From Acidobacteriaceae bacterium (lineage in GTDB: Bacteria; Acidobacteriota; Terriglobia; Terriglobales; Acidobacteriaceae): a stretch of DNA of 63,540 nucleotides. Shown in pieces: positions 43,090 to 52,665 of this stretch. The DNA lies in NCBI GenBank assembly GCA_003132445.1, contig PKXU01000122.1:16456-79995 (forward strand), in the 5' to 3' direction. Position 1 is the stretch's first letter, and each line of letters starts with the position of its first letter. Made by a program: the position numbers and the translations under genes. Below the pieces are notes generated by a model. It was not told the origin of the DNA. It did not search any database and worked only from the letters and a program-made list of their open reading frames with translations.

Positions 43090-43097
43090 AGTCGCTA

Positions 43098-44294
43098 CTA
43101 CACTGGCGTTGCTGTTTTTCTTGGCGGATTGAAGAATGGGAGCGTGGTTACTTTCACGTTGGTCTTCAGGCGCATCGCTTCAATCGTGATTTCCATTTGC
43201 AGTGAAGTCCCGGGCTTTGAATATTCGGTCTCTATGCTGGCCAATGCGATTAGTTTTTTCAGGATTGGCGACCAGCTGGTGGTGGTCGCCTTGCCGACTT
43301 GCTTGTCGCCCGCATAGATGGGAACTGCGACGCGCGAAGCCTGAGCCGGCGCCGCCGGAGTAAGGCCGTAGCGTTCGTAGAGTTGCTCGACGTCGGTCCA
43401 ATCGACTTCGAGGCCAACGAGCTGGCGGGGCACGCCCCGTTTCGCGTCTTGCTGCAATGCGCGTTTGCCAATGAAGTTTTCTTTATCGAGGTGAACCATT
43501 TTTGCGAAGCCCAGTTCGTAGGGCGAAAATTTCTGCGAAGGAATCAGCGCTTTCTTCGAACTGGTGTAATCGACTTCGATGAGCAGCAATCCGGCTTCGA
43601 CCCGAGCAACGTCGAGCGCCAGCATTCCGGCGGCGTGCAGATCGAACTGCCTGCCCTTTTCAGCCAGCGCGTCCCAAACTTTCACGGCATCATTCCATGG
43701 CATCCAGATCTCGTAGCCGAGATCGCCCGTGTAACCAGTACGCGAAATATCGACAGGAACGCCAGCAATTTTGCCGCGGGTCACGCGAAAGTATTTCAGG
43801 TTCGCGATATCGACCTCGTCAACGGCCCTCAACAGCTTGGCCGAGGTTGGGCCCTGGAGTGCGAGCGCAGCTACGTTCTCGGAAATATCTTCAATCTGCA
43901 CGTCCATGTTGAGGCCGTTCTGGCGAAACCAGCGCAGGCTGGGATCGGCAGCAGTCCAGCGATAGACGTTTTCTTCGAGACGCGAGATGGTTCCGTCGTC
44001 GATGACCTTGCCCTCTTCGTCGCACCAGCAGCAATAAATCACCTGGCCGACTTTTACTTTGTTGATGTCGCGAGTAATGACGCGGTTGACGAGGCGGGTC
44101 GCATCTTTGCCGGTCACTAGATACTTGTAGAGCGGCGAAATGTCGATGAGTGCGCAAGCGTTGCGGATGGCGTTGTATTCGTGCTCATGATGCACTTCGT
44201 AGACGCTGACGGTGTAATAGCCCGACCACTCGCGGTAATTCAGGCTGTGGCAGAGGGGAAATGTTCTCTCGTGAAATGCAGTTCCGATGGGCAA
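43098..44294 (-). CDS. GcvT-like aminomethyltransferase family protein
   Basis: 398 residues. GcvT fold: N-terminal part with ACALIDISPLYKYLVTGKDA, LVNRVITRDINKVKVGQVIY, folate-site LALQGPTSAKLL and TGYTGDLGYEIWMP, then AAGMLALDVARVEAGLLLIE and the C-terminal barrel with RALQQDAKRGVPRQLVGLEV. True glycine cleavage T-proteins sit with gcvH/gcvP; these are absent. It may act on dimethylglycine, sarcosine or another one-carbon donor. It is divergent from two FAD-dependent oxidoreductases, which could supply an oxidised substrate. Confidence 0.82.
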   Translation of the reverse strand: MPIGTAFHERTFPLCHSLNYREWSGYYTVSVYEVHHEHEYNAIRNACALIDISPLYKYLVTGKDATRLVNRVITRDINKVKVGQVIYCCWCDEEGKVIDDGTISRLEENVYRWTAADPSLRWFRQNGLNMDVQIEDISENVAALALQGPTSAKLLRAVDEVDIANLKYFRVTRGKIAGVPVDISRTGYTGDLGYEIWMPWNDAVKVWDALAEKGRQFDLHAAGMLALDVARVEAGLLLIEVDYTSSKKALIPSQKFSPYELGFAKMVHLDKENFIGKRALQQDAKRGVPRQLVGLEVDWTDVEQLYERYGLTPAAPAQASRVAVPIYAGDKQVGKATTTSWSPILKKLIALASIETEYSKPGTSLQMEITIEAMRLKTNVKVTTLPFFNPPRKTATPV

Positions 44295-44375
44295 GATGAT
44301 GGCCTCGTGAATTCAGTTCGAATCGGGATTATACGCCGGAGCGCTCGTCGAAGGCGCCATCCGGAGCAGATCGGC

Positions 44376-44425
44376 GGGAGATCCCTCGCCCCGCTTGAGA
44401 AAACGCGGGGCTTCGGGATGACTCC
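44376..44425. repeat. Dispersed hairpin repeat, copy 2
   Basis: GGGAGATCCCTCGCCCCGCT... with stem GCCCCGC (44388-44394) and GCGGGGC (44405-44411), then TTCGGGATGACTCC. Relative to the copy at 30652, both sides of one base pair are changed. Confidence 0.75.
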
Positions 44426-44464
44426 GGGAAGCGGTGAAGAGGGACTCCGGGGACGACACCGTCG

Positions 44465-44519
44465 CGCTGGTTGGTAGTGGCTGAATTTGCCCTTCAAATT
44501 CAGCCACTACCCGCTGGTT
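44465..44519. repeat. 39-bp perfect hairpin flanked by 8-bp direct repeats
   Basis: GGTAGTGGCTGAATTTG (44473-44489) and its exact reverse complement (44495-44511) enclose CCCTT. CGCTGGTT is found exactly on both sides (44465-44472 and 44512-44519), looking like a target site duplication. Confidence 0.8.
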
Positions 44520-44720
44520 AGCGTTGCAGACAAACCTGCGGCTTCCGGATAGAATGTCGATTCGCTTCCTGTCATCTATGCGCACGTTCATGCCAAAGTT
44601 GCGGAGCATCCTCAGAAGCTGGACCGTCCTGCCTAGCGGACTGTAATTCCCTTACTCAACTGCTGCTCCGTTTATTCTTCAAACAAAAACAAATTTGGGT
44701 CGAAGCAAGGTCGGGACATC

Positions 44721-46313
44721 ATGGCTTATTCATACGATGTAATCGTCATCGGCGGAGGGCATAACGGCCTGGTTAACGCGGCGTATCTGGCGCGCGCGGG
44801 AAAGAAAGTGCTGGTGCTCGAACGGCGGCATGTGCTGGGCGGTGCGGCCTGCACGGAAGAGATTGTGCCGGGATTCAAATTTTCCGTCTGCTCTTACGTT
44901 GTTTCGCTGCTGCGGCCGGAGATTATTCGCGATCTCGATCTTCCCCGCCACGGGCTGGAGATTCTTCCACTGGACGGCACGTTTACGCCCATGCCCAGCG
45001 GCGATTATTTGTGGCGAGTGAACGATCACGGCAAGACGCATCGCGAAATCGCGCGCCACTCACGGGTTGACGCCGAGGCTTACGACGAGTTCGGCAAAGC
45101 GATGCAGGCAATGTGCCGCTTCGTAAAGCCGATTCTCAGCATGGCGCCGCCAGACCCGACGACACTGAATCCGCGCGAACTGATGAAGCTGTTGTTCATC
45201 GGACGACGCTTTCAGGGAATGTCGAGCTACGACAAATATAACCAAGTGCAACTCATGACCATGAGCGCCATTGATTTTCTCGATCAATGGTTTGAGACCG
45301 ATGTGCTCAAAGGCACGATGTCGGCCTCGGGAATTATTGGCACGTTCCTGGGCGTGCGCTCTCCGGGAACGGCGTACGTGCTGCTGCATCACTATATGGG
45401 GGAGATTGATGGCGCATTTCGCGCGTGGGGATTCGCGCGCGGCGGTACTGGCGCGATTTCAAATGCGATTGCCGACGCGGCTCGCGAGGCTGGGGTCGAA
45501 ATCCGCACCCAGTCGGCCATTTCGCAGATCATCGTGAAGAACGGGAAGGCCAAAGGCGTGGTGCTGGCGAATGGCGATGAATTATATGCGGAGGTGATTT
45601 CTTCGAGCGTGGATCCACGCCTGACGTTCACGCGTTTCATTGACGCGCAGCATTTGCCCGGCGACTTTCTGGAAGATGTGAACCGCTTCAAGTTTCGCGG
45701 GTCTTCCGGCAAGCTAAACATGGCGCTGGATGCGCTGCCGAACTTCAAATGCATGCCGGGACCTGGCGCGCATTTGCGCGGCGCCATTTCGATTTCGCCA
45801 TCGGTTGAATACATGGAGCGCGCTTATGACGATGCGAAGTACGGCAACTTTTCACGCAAGCCGTATATCGACATGGTGATTCCGTCGCTAACCGATCCTT
45901 CGGTGGCGCCGCCGGGAAAGCATGTGATGTCGTGCTTCGTGCAGTATGCGCCGTATAAGCTAAGACCGGGGCTGAATTGGGACGATCAAAAAGAAGCATT
46001 CGGCGACACCGTCGTGAACACGATCGCCGAGTACGCGCCCAACATTAAAGACATCATCATTCAGAAGCAAGTGATTACGCCGCTCGATCTGGAGCGCGAG
46101 TGGGGGCTGAGCGAGGGGAATATTTTTCAAGGCGAACTTTCGCTGGAGCAACTTTTCTTTCTGCGTCCTGTGCCGGGATGGGCGCAGTACCGCACGCCGA
46201 TCAAGAATCTTTATATGTGCGGATCGGCAACGCATCCGGGTGGCGGCATTATGGGCGCGAACGGTCGACTGGCGGCGCTGGAAATTCTGAAAGACATTAA
46301 AGGAGCAGCGTAG
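44721..46313 (+). CDS. FAD-dependent oxidoreductase, PYROXD2/phytoene desaturase-like (copy 1)
   Basis: 530 residues. The FAD motif is DVIVIGGGHNGLVNAAYLAR with LVLERRHVLGGAA; the C-terminal FAD segment is NLYMCGSATHPGGGIMGANG. In between is the substrate domain of the amine oxidase/CrtI superfamily, with ISPSVEYMERAYDDAKYGNF as in PYROXD2-like proteins. It probably oxidises an unknown small molecule or lipid. No CrtB or other carotenoid genes are near. The next gene, two bases on, is a paralogue. Confidence 0.85.
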   Translation: MAYSYDVIVIGGGHNGLVNAAYLARAGKKVLVLERRHVLGGAACTEEIVPGFKFSVCSYVVSLLRPEIIRDLDLPRHGLEILPLDGTFTPMPSGDYLWRVNDHGKTHREIARHSRVDAEAYDEFGKAMQAMCRFVKPILSMAPPDPTTLNPRELMKLLFIGRRFQGMSSYDKYNQVQLMTMSAIDFLDQWFETDVLKGTMSASGIIGTFLGVRSPGTAYVLLHHYMGEIDGAFRAWGFARGGTGAISNAIADAAREAGVEIRTQSAISQIIVKNGKAKGVVLANGDELYAEVISSSVDPRLTFTRFIDAQHLPGDFLEDVNRFKFRGSSGKLNMALDALPNFKCMPGPGAHLRGAISISPSVEYMERAYDDAKYGNFSRKPYIDMVIPSLTDPSVAPPGKHVMSCFVQYAPYKLRPGLNWDDQKEAFGDTVVNTIAEYAPNIKDIIIQKQVITPLDLEREWGLSEGNIFQGELSLEQLFFLRPVPGWAQYRTPIKNLYMCGSATHPGGGIMGANGRLAALEILKDIKGAA

Positions 46314-46315
46314 TC

Positions 46316-47929
46316 ATGGCCGGGTCCACGCAAAACAAATCGCGCGACGTCGTCATTATCGGCGGCGGCCACAACGGATTGGTTACGGCGTTCTACCTGG
46401 CCAAGGCAGGTTACAAGCCTCTGGTGCTGGAGCGTGCCGCGCAGGTTGGCGGAGCGGCAGTCAGCGATGAGTTTCATCCGGGATTTCGTTGCTCGACATT
46501 AGCGCACACCGCGGGACCGATTCGCCCGGAGATTGTGCGCGAGATGCAACTGGAGAAGCATGGGCTGAAGTGGATTACGCCGGAAGTTTGCATGACGGCG
46601 CTTTCGCCCGACGGACGGGCGCTTTCGCTTTATCAGGATGTGCAGAAGTCGGCGCAGGAGATCGCAGCCTTTTCCCAGAAGGATGCGGTGAAGTATCCCG
46701 AATTTCAGCAATCGCTGGGAAAAATCAGCAAGGTGATTGGCGAGGCGCTGGCGACCACGCCGCCCAACATCGACAATCCAAGCCGTGGCGATTTGTGGAG
46801 CATGTTGCAGACGGGGCGGGCAATTCGGAAGCTGGGAAAGAAGGATATGTTTCGCCTGCTGCGCTGGGGACCGATGGCGGTCGCCGATCTGGCGTCGGAA
46901 TATTTTGAAACGGAATTATTGCGGGCGGTAATTGCGGCGCGCGGAATATTTGGAACTTTTCTGGGGCCATGGTCGGCGGGCAGCGCGCTGGTACTGCTGA
47001 TCCGCGCGGCCGCAGATCCTCATCCCGCGGGCTCTGCATTTTTCGCCGCGGGAGGCATGGGAGCGATTACGCAAGCCATGGCATCAGCCGCGCAAGGGGC
47101 CGGCGCCGAGATTCGCACGGGCGCGGAGGTCATTGAAATTGTGGTGCGGGATGGTGCTGCGACGGGCGTGGTGCTGGCCAGCGGCGAAGAGATTCATGCT
47201 AAGGCAGTCATTTCAAACGCCGACCCGAAACGCACATTGCTCAAGCTGACTGACCCAACACATCTTTCACCGGATTTTGTGCAGAGGTTGCAGCACTATC
47301 GCGGCAATGGGACCGTCGCGAAAGTGAACCTCGCACTCTCTGGGCTGCCCAGGTTTACCGCGCTAGAGAATGGCAAGACTGAGGCGCTCAAGGGCCGCAT
47401 TCACATCGGGAATGAGATCGACTATCTCGAGCGCGCCTTCGACGAATCGAAGTACGGGAACTTTTCTCGGCAGCCTTATCTCGAAATCACGATTCCTTCG
47501 CTGACCGACCCGACGCTTGCGCTTGAAGGAAAGCATGTGATGTCGATTTACATGCAGTATGCGCCGTATCAATTAAAAGGCGATTGGCCTCAGTGCAGCT
47601 GGGAGGAACAACGCAACGCTCTCGGGCAAACCGTGGTTCAAACTCTGGCGCAGTATGCGCCGAATTTGCCGGAGCTGATTCTGACTCATCAGATCATTAC
47701 TCCGCGCGATCTAGAAGAAAAGTATGGACTGACGGGCGGACAGATCTTTCACGGAGATCTCGCGCTCGACCAATTCTTTACCATGCGTCCGCTGCTGGAT
47801 TGGGCGCGTTACCGAACTCCAATTCAGAATCTGTATTTGTGCGGCAGCGGCACGCATCCTGGGGCCGGCCTTACCGGTGGATCGGGCGCGAATGCCGCGC
47901 GCGAGATTTTGAAAGAGCTCAAGAAATAG
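46316..47929 (+). CDS. FAD-dependent oxidoreductase, PYROXD2-like (copy 2)
   Basis: 537 residues. The same layout as the previous gene: DVVIIGGGHNGLVTAFYLAK with LVLERAAQVGGAA, then EIDYLERAFDESKYGNFSRQ, VMSIYMQYAPYQLKGDW and the end NLYLCGSGTHPGAGLTGGSG. The two proteins share clear similarity over their full length but are far from identical, so the duplication is old. Just two bases separate the genes, so they are cotranscribed and may form a heteromeric enzyme. Confidence 0.85.
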   Translation: MAGSTQNKSRDVVIIGGGHNGLVTAFYLAKAGYKPLVLERAAQVGGAAVSDEFHPGFRCSTLAHTAGPIRPEIVREMQLEKHGLKWITPEVCMTALSPDGRALSLYQDVQKSAQEIAAFSQKDAVKYPEFQQSLGKISKVIGEALATTPPNIDNPSRGDLWSMLQTGRAIRKLGKKDMFRLLRWGPMAVADLASEYFETELLRAVIAARGIFGTFLGPWSAGSALVLLIRAAADPHPAGSAFFAAGGMGAITQAMASAAQGAGAEIRTGAEVIEIVVRDGAATGVVLASGEEIHAKAVISNADPKRTLLKLTDPTHLSPDFVQRLQHYRGNGTVAKVNLALSGLPRFTALENGKTEALKGRIHIGNEIDYLERAFDESKYGNFSRQPYLEITIPSLTDPTLALEGKHVMSIYMQYAPYQLKGDWPQCSWEEQRNALGQTVVQTLAQYAPNLPELILTHQIITPRDLEEKYGLTGGQIFHGDLALDQFFTMRPLLDWARYRTPIQNLYLCGSGTHPGAGLTGGSGANAAREILKELKK

Positions 47930-48143
47930 TGGTTTCGTCGAGATGTAGCGAATTGCTTTCCCAGCGAGATTCGGCACCCAAAGGCCGCGAAGATCCCGCT
48001 CCACCCGGAAGGTCATGTCCTTCTGCGGACATCCTTTCCCTCGAAACAAGACACTCCGGTAGTAACTTGCACCGTACGTTACTTTTCATTTTTACTTAAG
48101 GCTTCGCAAGCATTTAGACGGAATTCTGCTCTCGGGGGCGAGT

Positions 48144-49640
48144 TTGGCCGAAGATCTTCGGTTTGAATTGGCTATTTTGGCGACGGTGCAGGGCTTCTAC
48201 CAGAAGCTCATGCGAGATGCGCTGGGGGGGGATGTGCCCATCCCAAGCGGTCTCGACGAGGATGCACTGCGCCATTCCGAGCACGAATTGCCGACGACGT
48301 TGTCGCGAATGTACCGCTGGCTCCATATGCTGGATATGGCAATCACTCCGGCGATGGTGCGGCAGGCACTGACTCCGGAAACGGATTCGGAGGTTGCTGA
48401 AGCTCTATTGCGATATTTTGTGCGGCGGCGAGAACCCAGTGACGTAAACCGCGACAAGACTGACCTGATTGCGACATTTCTCTATCGCCATCCTCGCGTG
48501 CCGGGACAATGGCAACAAAGTGGCTACGGATTGGACGGCGCGTTGCCACTTTCTCCGTTCGAAATCGCACTGATCGAAATCCTTGCCGACACCGACGTGC
48601 CTTCGCTGCCGGAGGAGCACGTGCAATTGCTGCGGCGATTCGATCCGTTGCGCGAGGAGATTGCCCGCTTTCGGGACTTCAACGCGCTCATCGATTCCGG
48701 CATCATTGGTCGCGTGCGCGAGTTAAAACAGTGGCTGGATGCATCTTTTTATCACCCCGGAGTGCTGGCGACGGTTTCTGCTTACAACGCTGCTTTCGGA
48801 AAACGATTTGACGAACTATTTGCCAAGGCTCTGACCGAAATCAAAACCTTTGGCCAGGCGCTGGAAGAAATGGGTGGTACGATTCTGACCACCGTCGACG
48901 GGGTGGAAGTGACGGTCGATCACGTGGCGGCGATTGAAGAACAGCAATTGCTGCAGGCCGATTACGGCAGCGCATTTGAAAAGTTTCGCCGGGTCTCGAA
49001 GCTGAAAAAGGAACTGGACCGGCGTCCGCCGATCCGGCGAGCGCTGCTGACGCCCAGTGGGCAGACATCGCGCACCGCAGCCGGTGCAGCGGCGGCGCCC
49101 AAAGCGGCCCGAACGACAGCGAAACAGCCTGCAATTGCGGTTCCCGTATTTCAGCCGCCAGCCGTGACCGCGCAGCAGATCTCGGCCGAGGAAGGCAAGC
49201 TTCGCCGTGTAGAAGAATCGATTCGAGTGTTTGTGCGCGTCGCCGATCCGAAATACCGGCAGGTTGTGCCTATGCGCTTCTTCAACCTGACATTAACCAC
49301 GCCGGAAGCCGATGCTTACGGAGCGCCCTATTTGGAAGAAAAAAGTCTACGCGCCGATGTGGCACGAACATTAATCCGGATGGTCTCAATTTCCGCACGC
49401 ATCAGCACAGAACTGGAAGAATTGAAACGCAGCCAGAAAATGTCGTCTTTATGGAAGCTGCATGCTGATGCGGTGGTTGTGTTGCTGGATATGGCCAGCA
49501 CATCCACGGAAGACGCAGGCAGCGTGGCCAAGGGGGCTGAACAAAGCGGTCCCGGAGCCGCGCGAGCCATCCACGAATCGGTACAAAAGCTACGGAATCA
49601 CGCTGATATCGCCGTGAAAACACTCGCCAACGTGAGCTAG
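48144..49640 (+). CDS. Hypothetical helical protein, 498 residues
   Basis: Starts at TTG 48144 with GGGGGCGAG just upstream; no ATG fits. Mostly charged alpha-helical sequence: a leading domain (DLRFELAILATVQGFYQKLM), a middle with coiled-coil-like stretches (FEKFRRVSKLKKELDRR), an Ala/Pro/Thr-rich linker (about 300-340) and a C-terminal domain (VRVADPKYRQVVPMRFFNLT). No signal peptide, membrane helix or known motif. It is alone on its strand between the oxidoreductases and RNase E/G. Function unknown. Confidence 0.65.
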   Translation: MAEDLRFELAILATVQGFYQKLMRDALGGDVPIPSGLDEDALRHSEHELPTTLSRMYRWLHMLDMAITPAMVRQALTPETDSEVAEALLRYFVRRREPSDVNRDKTDLIATFLYRHPRVPGQWQQSGYGLDGALPLSPFEIALIEILADTDVPSLPEEHVQLLRRFDPLREEIARFRDFNALIDSGIIGRVRELKQWLDASFYHPGVLATVSAYNAAFGKRFDELFAKALTEIKTFGQALEEMGGTILTTVDGVEVTVDHVAAIEEQQLLQADYGSAFEKFRRVSKLKKELDRRPPIRRALLTPSGQTSRTAAGAAAAPKAARTTAKQPAIAVPVFQPPAVTAQQISAEEGKLRRVEESIRVFVRVADPKYRQVVPMRFFNLTLTTPEADAYGAPYLEEKSLRADVARTLIRMVSISARISTELEELKRSQKMSSLWKLHADAVVVLLDMASTSTEDAGSVAKGAEQSGPGAARAIHESVQKLRNHADIAVKTLANVS

Positions 49641-49666
49641 ACGACAGCCCAGAAGCGAACCTTCAA

Positions 49667-49719
49667 GGGCTAAAGCCCGCCTCTTTATTGGCTCTGGGCG
49701 GCACGGCTGAAGGCGTGCC
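49667..49719. repeat. Two REP-like palindromes
   Basis: GGGCTAAAGCCC (49667-49678) and GGCACGGCTGAAGGCGTGCC (49700-49719), members of the same families as in 4739-4994. They lie between convergent genes. Confidence 0.65.
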
Positions 49720-49776
49720 CTACCCGAACCGTTTCGCAGCCAGTTGGCCCGTTCCAGTCAATGCCTGCGACCGGCT

Positions 49777-52665
49777 CTAGTTGATATCGAATTGCTGCTG
49801 GTGCACCGCCGGATCACTCTTCACGATGATGGTGCGTTTCGTCAGTTCTTCCATCTCGTTCAGCAAGCGGCCGTTGTTGGATTTCAATTCCTTCGCAACG
49901 TCGGGATGCACGCGCAGCATTACGTCTTCATGCTCGAGGTGTTTTGCGATCTTGCGCATCTCAACGTAGATTTCGTTGCAGACCGTCGTCACGGACTTTA
50001 CATATCCGGTCGACTCGCAGTACGGACAAGGTGCGCCGATGGTGCGTTCGAGCGACTGCTTCACGCGCTTGCGGGTGATGGCGACCAGCCCGAAATCGTT
50101 GAACTGAAGCGTCTTTGACGGAGCACGGTCGTGGCGAAGTTCTTCTTCGAGAGCTTGCATCACGCGCTGGCGGTTGCGGCGCTCATCCATGTCGATGAAG
50201 TCGATAATGATGATGCCGCCGAGATCGCGCAGCCGGATCTGGCGCACGATTTCTTTGATCGCGTCAACATTAGTCTTGACGATCGTGTCTTCGAGTCGCG
50301 CCGTCTTACCGACATATTTGCCGGTGTTGATGTCGATCGCGACCAGCGCTTCGGTTTGGTTGATGACGATGTAGCCGCCGCTCTTAAGCCACACTTTCGA
50401 CTTGAGCGCCTTGTTCATCTCTTCGGCAAGCCCGAATTGCTCGAATAGCGGAGTCTCTTTGGTATAGAGCTTTACGCGCTTGACCATGGCAGGCTGGAAG
50501 CGATTGAAGAATCGCAGCACGCGCTCATACTCGGGCTCGGTGTCGACCCAGATCACGCTGAATTCGGAAGTGACCTGATCGCGCAGCACCCGCTCAACGA
50601 CATTGAGATCGTGATAGATCAGCGCGGGCGGCTTGGAGCTTTCGGTGCGAGCCTTGATGTCCTGCCACAGGCCCTTGAGGAAGCGGATGTCGGCGCGGAG
50701 TTCTTCTTCGCTGGCGCTCTGCGCGGCGGTTCGGACAATGAAGCCTCCGTGGCCATTCTCGCGTTCGCTGAGAATAATTCGCTTCAGGCGCTGGCGTTCT
50801 TCCTCGGAAGAAATTTTGCGCGAGACGCCGGTGTGGTTCACCGTGGGCATGTAGACCAGGAACCGCCCGGGCAGCGCGATGTGACTAGTAATGCGCGCTC
50901 CTTTCTTGCCGATCGGTTCTTTGGCGATCTGGACCAGAATTTCCTGGCCTTCTTTGAGCAGATCACTGATCAATGGAACCGGCGAATTCTCACGGCGCCG
51001 GAAACGGCGTCCGCCGCCACCGCGGCGCTGGCGGTCGCGCGGACCACTCTGGCGATCATAGCCGGGACGGGGTCGCTGGGTGCGTTGCGTATAACCCGCA
51101 GTCCCAGACGGAGCGCGAACTTCCACTCGTGCGTCAACGGTGCCGTTGCCGCGAGCCTCAGCGTCGAGTGCGGCTTCCGCTTGCGCCTGAGCCTCTTCGA
51201 GTTCCAGTTCCTCGCTGTCGTCTTCGCCTTCGGCAGGAGCTGGTTCGGCAGCGTGCATATCGCCGGAATCGGCGAGCGACGCCATGTGAATTTCGGAAAC
51301 GACGTCGCGGGCCTCGCTGTTCAACTGCGCCGGCTGACCGGCCGCATGGGTTTCTTCCTCAAACTCTTCATAACCTTCGTCGGAGGAGGATTCGTAATGG
51401 ACCGCGTCCGCTTCTTCTTCGTCGATGGTTTCTTCTTCCATGGTGCCCGGGTTTGCGAACACTGGAGTTTGCTCTTCGCGCGGGGAAGGCGCAGGCTCAT
51501 CAGCGTGTTCGCGAGCAGAAGCGGAATAGTGGTTTTCTTCTTCTTCCCGTTCCCGGCGCGACTCGATGTGCGGGCGCCCTGATTCACGAACTTCTGGTTC
51601 ACGAACTTCTTCTTCGTGTTCGTCAGCAACTTCCTCAACAAGCCGGGACTCGCCGGGCCAGCCAAGAGCGGGTACGCTCGCCGCTTCGGGATTGCGGAAT
51701 TCCTGATTCCAATCTGTAGAAGTCGAGGCCGACTCCCTATGTTCCATATGCTCCGAGTGGTTGATGCGAATATCTTCGTGCTCTTCATGGAGCGGCTCGG
51801 CAGCCGATTCACCGGCAGTGGCAAAGATGGGCTCATCCTCAGGAAAAGTCGCGACTATCGGGGCGACGGATTCCGCAGAAGGATGAGAGGCTTCGCTGCG
51901 AGTCTCAGCAGCGGGAGGCTGCGGTGCGGCGGGTTGCTGTGCCCAGCGTTGGTACTTTGAGATGGATTCGCCGGGCAAGAGGATGGGCTGGTATCCAGGT
52001 GGCGGCCCAGCGGGCTGGTTTCGGCCGAAATCGGCGCGCGAAGAGGGGGTCTCAGCAGGACGCCCGAATCGGGCTTCATCGGCGGTACGTTCTGGGCCGC
52101 GTTCGGAAACTCGATCTCGCCCGTCACCTCGAGCCTCACCTCGGCCATCGCGGCGTACGCCGCGACGGCGCCGGCGTCCACGCCAGTTTCCGCGTTCGCG
52201 GTTCTGCGAGTCACCTGCACCTTCGGGCGTTGCCGCGACTGCGGGCTCGGCGTCGGCCGGATGGTCGGTTTCCTCCGCGATTTCAGTCGGTTCGGGCTCC
52301 GAGTCTCTTTCCGACGGTTCGGCGATATCGGATTCCGCACCAGCCGAATTCGCATCGGCCCGAGCTGGTTGCTGGCGCAAATCCTGTACGCTGCGGTTCG
52401 CAGGCACGACGTCAGTCAGATCGTCGTCGTGCTCTTCCAACTCCATAAAGTCGGAGACATAGAGGAAGGCGTCGCGCTCCAGGCCAATGTCGACAAATGC
52501 CGACTGCATGCCAGGCAGCACGCGGGTAACACGGCCTTTGTAGATGGAGCCGGCTAATGTGTATTCATTCTCGCGCTCAAGATAGACTTCCGCGAGCAGA
52601 TCGTCCTCCACCAGGCCCACTTTGGTTTCGTGAGGGGTGGAAGAGACAAATAATTCCTTGTTCAT
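49777..52665 (-). CDS. rng: Ribonuclease E/G with a large insert in the S1 domain
   Basis: 962 residues; RNase E/G catalytic cores usually have 490-520. Residues 1-78 (GSIYKGRVTRVLPGMQSAFV, DIGLERDAFLYVSDF) are the first half of the S1 domain; its second half and the RNase H-like part resume near residue 560 (LLKEGQEILVQIAKEPIGKK). The insert of about 480 residues is Glu/Pro/Ala-rich with Arg-rich patches WRGRRRRRGVRRDGRG and RRGGGGRRFRRRE. Catalytic Asp778 (VAIDINTG) and Asp822/825 (IIDFIDMD) and the zinc-link CPYC are present. It would process rRNA and decay mRNA. It follows the mre/rodA cluster. Confidence 0.92.
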   Translation of the reverse strand: MNKELFVSSTPHETKVGLVEDDLLAEVYLERENEYTLAGSIYKGRVTRVLPGMQSAFVDIGLERDAFLYVSDFMELEEHDDDLTDVVPANRSVQDLRQQPARADANSAGAESDIAEPSERDSEPEPTEIAEETDHPADAEPAVAATPEGAGDSQNRERGNWRGRRRRRGVRRDGRGEARGDGRDRVSERGPERTADEARFGRPAETPSSRADFGRNQPAGPPPGYQPILLPGESISKYQRWAQQPAAPQPPAAETRSEASHPSAESVAPIVATFPEDEPIFATAGESAAEPLHEEHEDIRINHSEHMEHRESASTSTDWNQEFRNPEAASVPALGWPGESRLVEEVADEHEEEVREPEVRESGRPHIESRREREEEENHYSASAREHADEPAPSPREEQTPVFANPGTMEEETIDEEEADAVHYESSSDEGYEEFEEETHAAGQPAQLNSEARDVVSEIHMASLADSGDMHAAEPAPAEGEDDSEELELEEAQAQAEAALDAEARGNGTVDARVEVRAPSGTAGYTQRTQRPRPGYDRQSGPRDRQRRGGGGRRFRRRENSPVPLISDLLKEGQEILVQIAKEPIGKKGARITSHIALPGRFLVYMPTVNHTGVSRKISSEEERQRLKRIILSERENGHGGFIVRTAAQSASEEELRADIRFLKGLWQDIKARTESSKPPALIYHDLNVVERVLRDQVTSEFSVIWVDTEPEYERVLRFFNRFQPAMVKRVKLYTKETPLFEQFGLAEEMNKALKSKVWLKSGGYIVINQTEALVAIDINTGKYVGKTARLEDTIVKTNVDAIKEIVRQIRLRDLGGIIIIDFIDMDERRNRQRVMQALEEELRHDRAPSKTLQFNDFGLVAITRKRVKQSLERTIGAPCPYCESTGYVKSVTTVCNEIYVEMRKIAKHLEHEDVMLRVHPDVAKELKSNNGRLLNEMEELTKRTIIVKSDPAVHQQQFDIN

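Larger units (their letters stand above)
44295..44720. other. Divergent intergenic region with two repeats
   Basis: Apart from the two repeats listed separately (44376-44425 and 44465-44519), no gene or RNA is recognisable. The promoters of the GcvT-like gene and of the oxidoreductases should be here; none is clear. Confidence 0.4.

Noticed and set aside
43299..44120. 273-codon + strand frame opposite the GcvT-like gene
   Set aside because: The minus-strand protein matches GcvT throughout; the antisense frame has no family.
50611..52462. Long open frames on the + strand opposite the RNase E/G insert
   Set aside because: They arise from the biased Glu/Arg/Pro-rich composition of the insert; the products are Arg/Phe-rich without motifs and lack ribosome sites.
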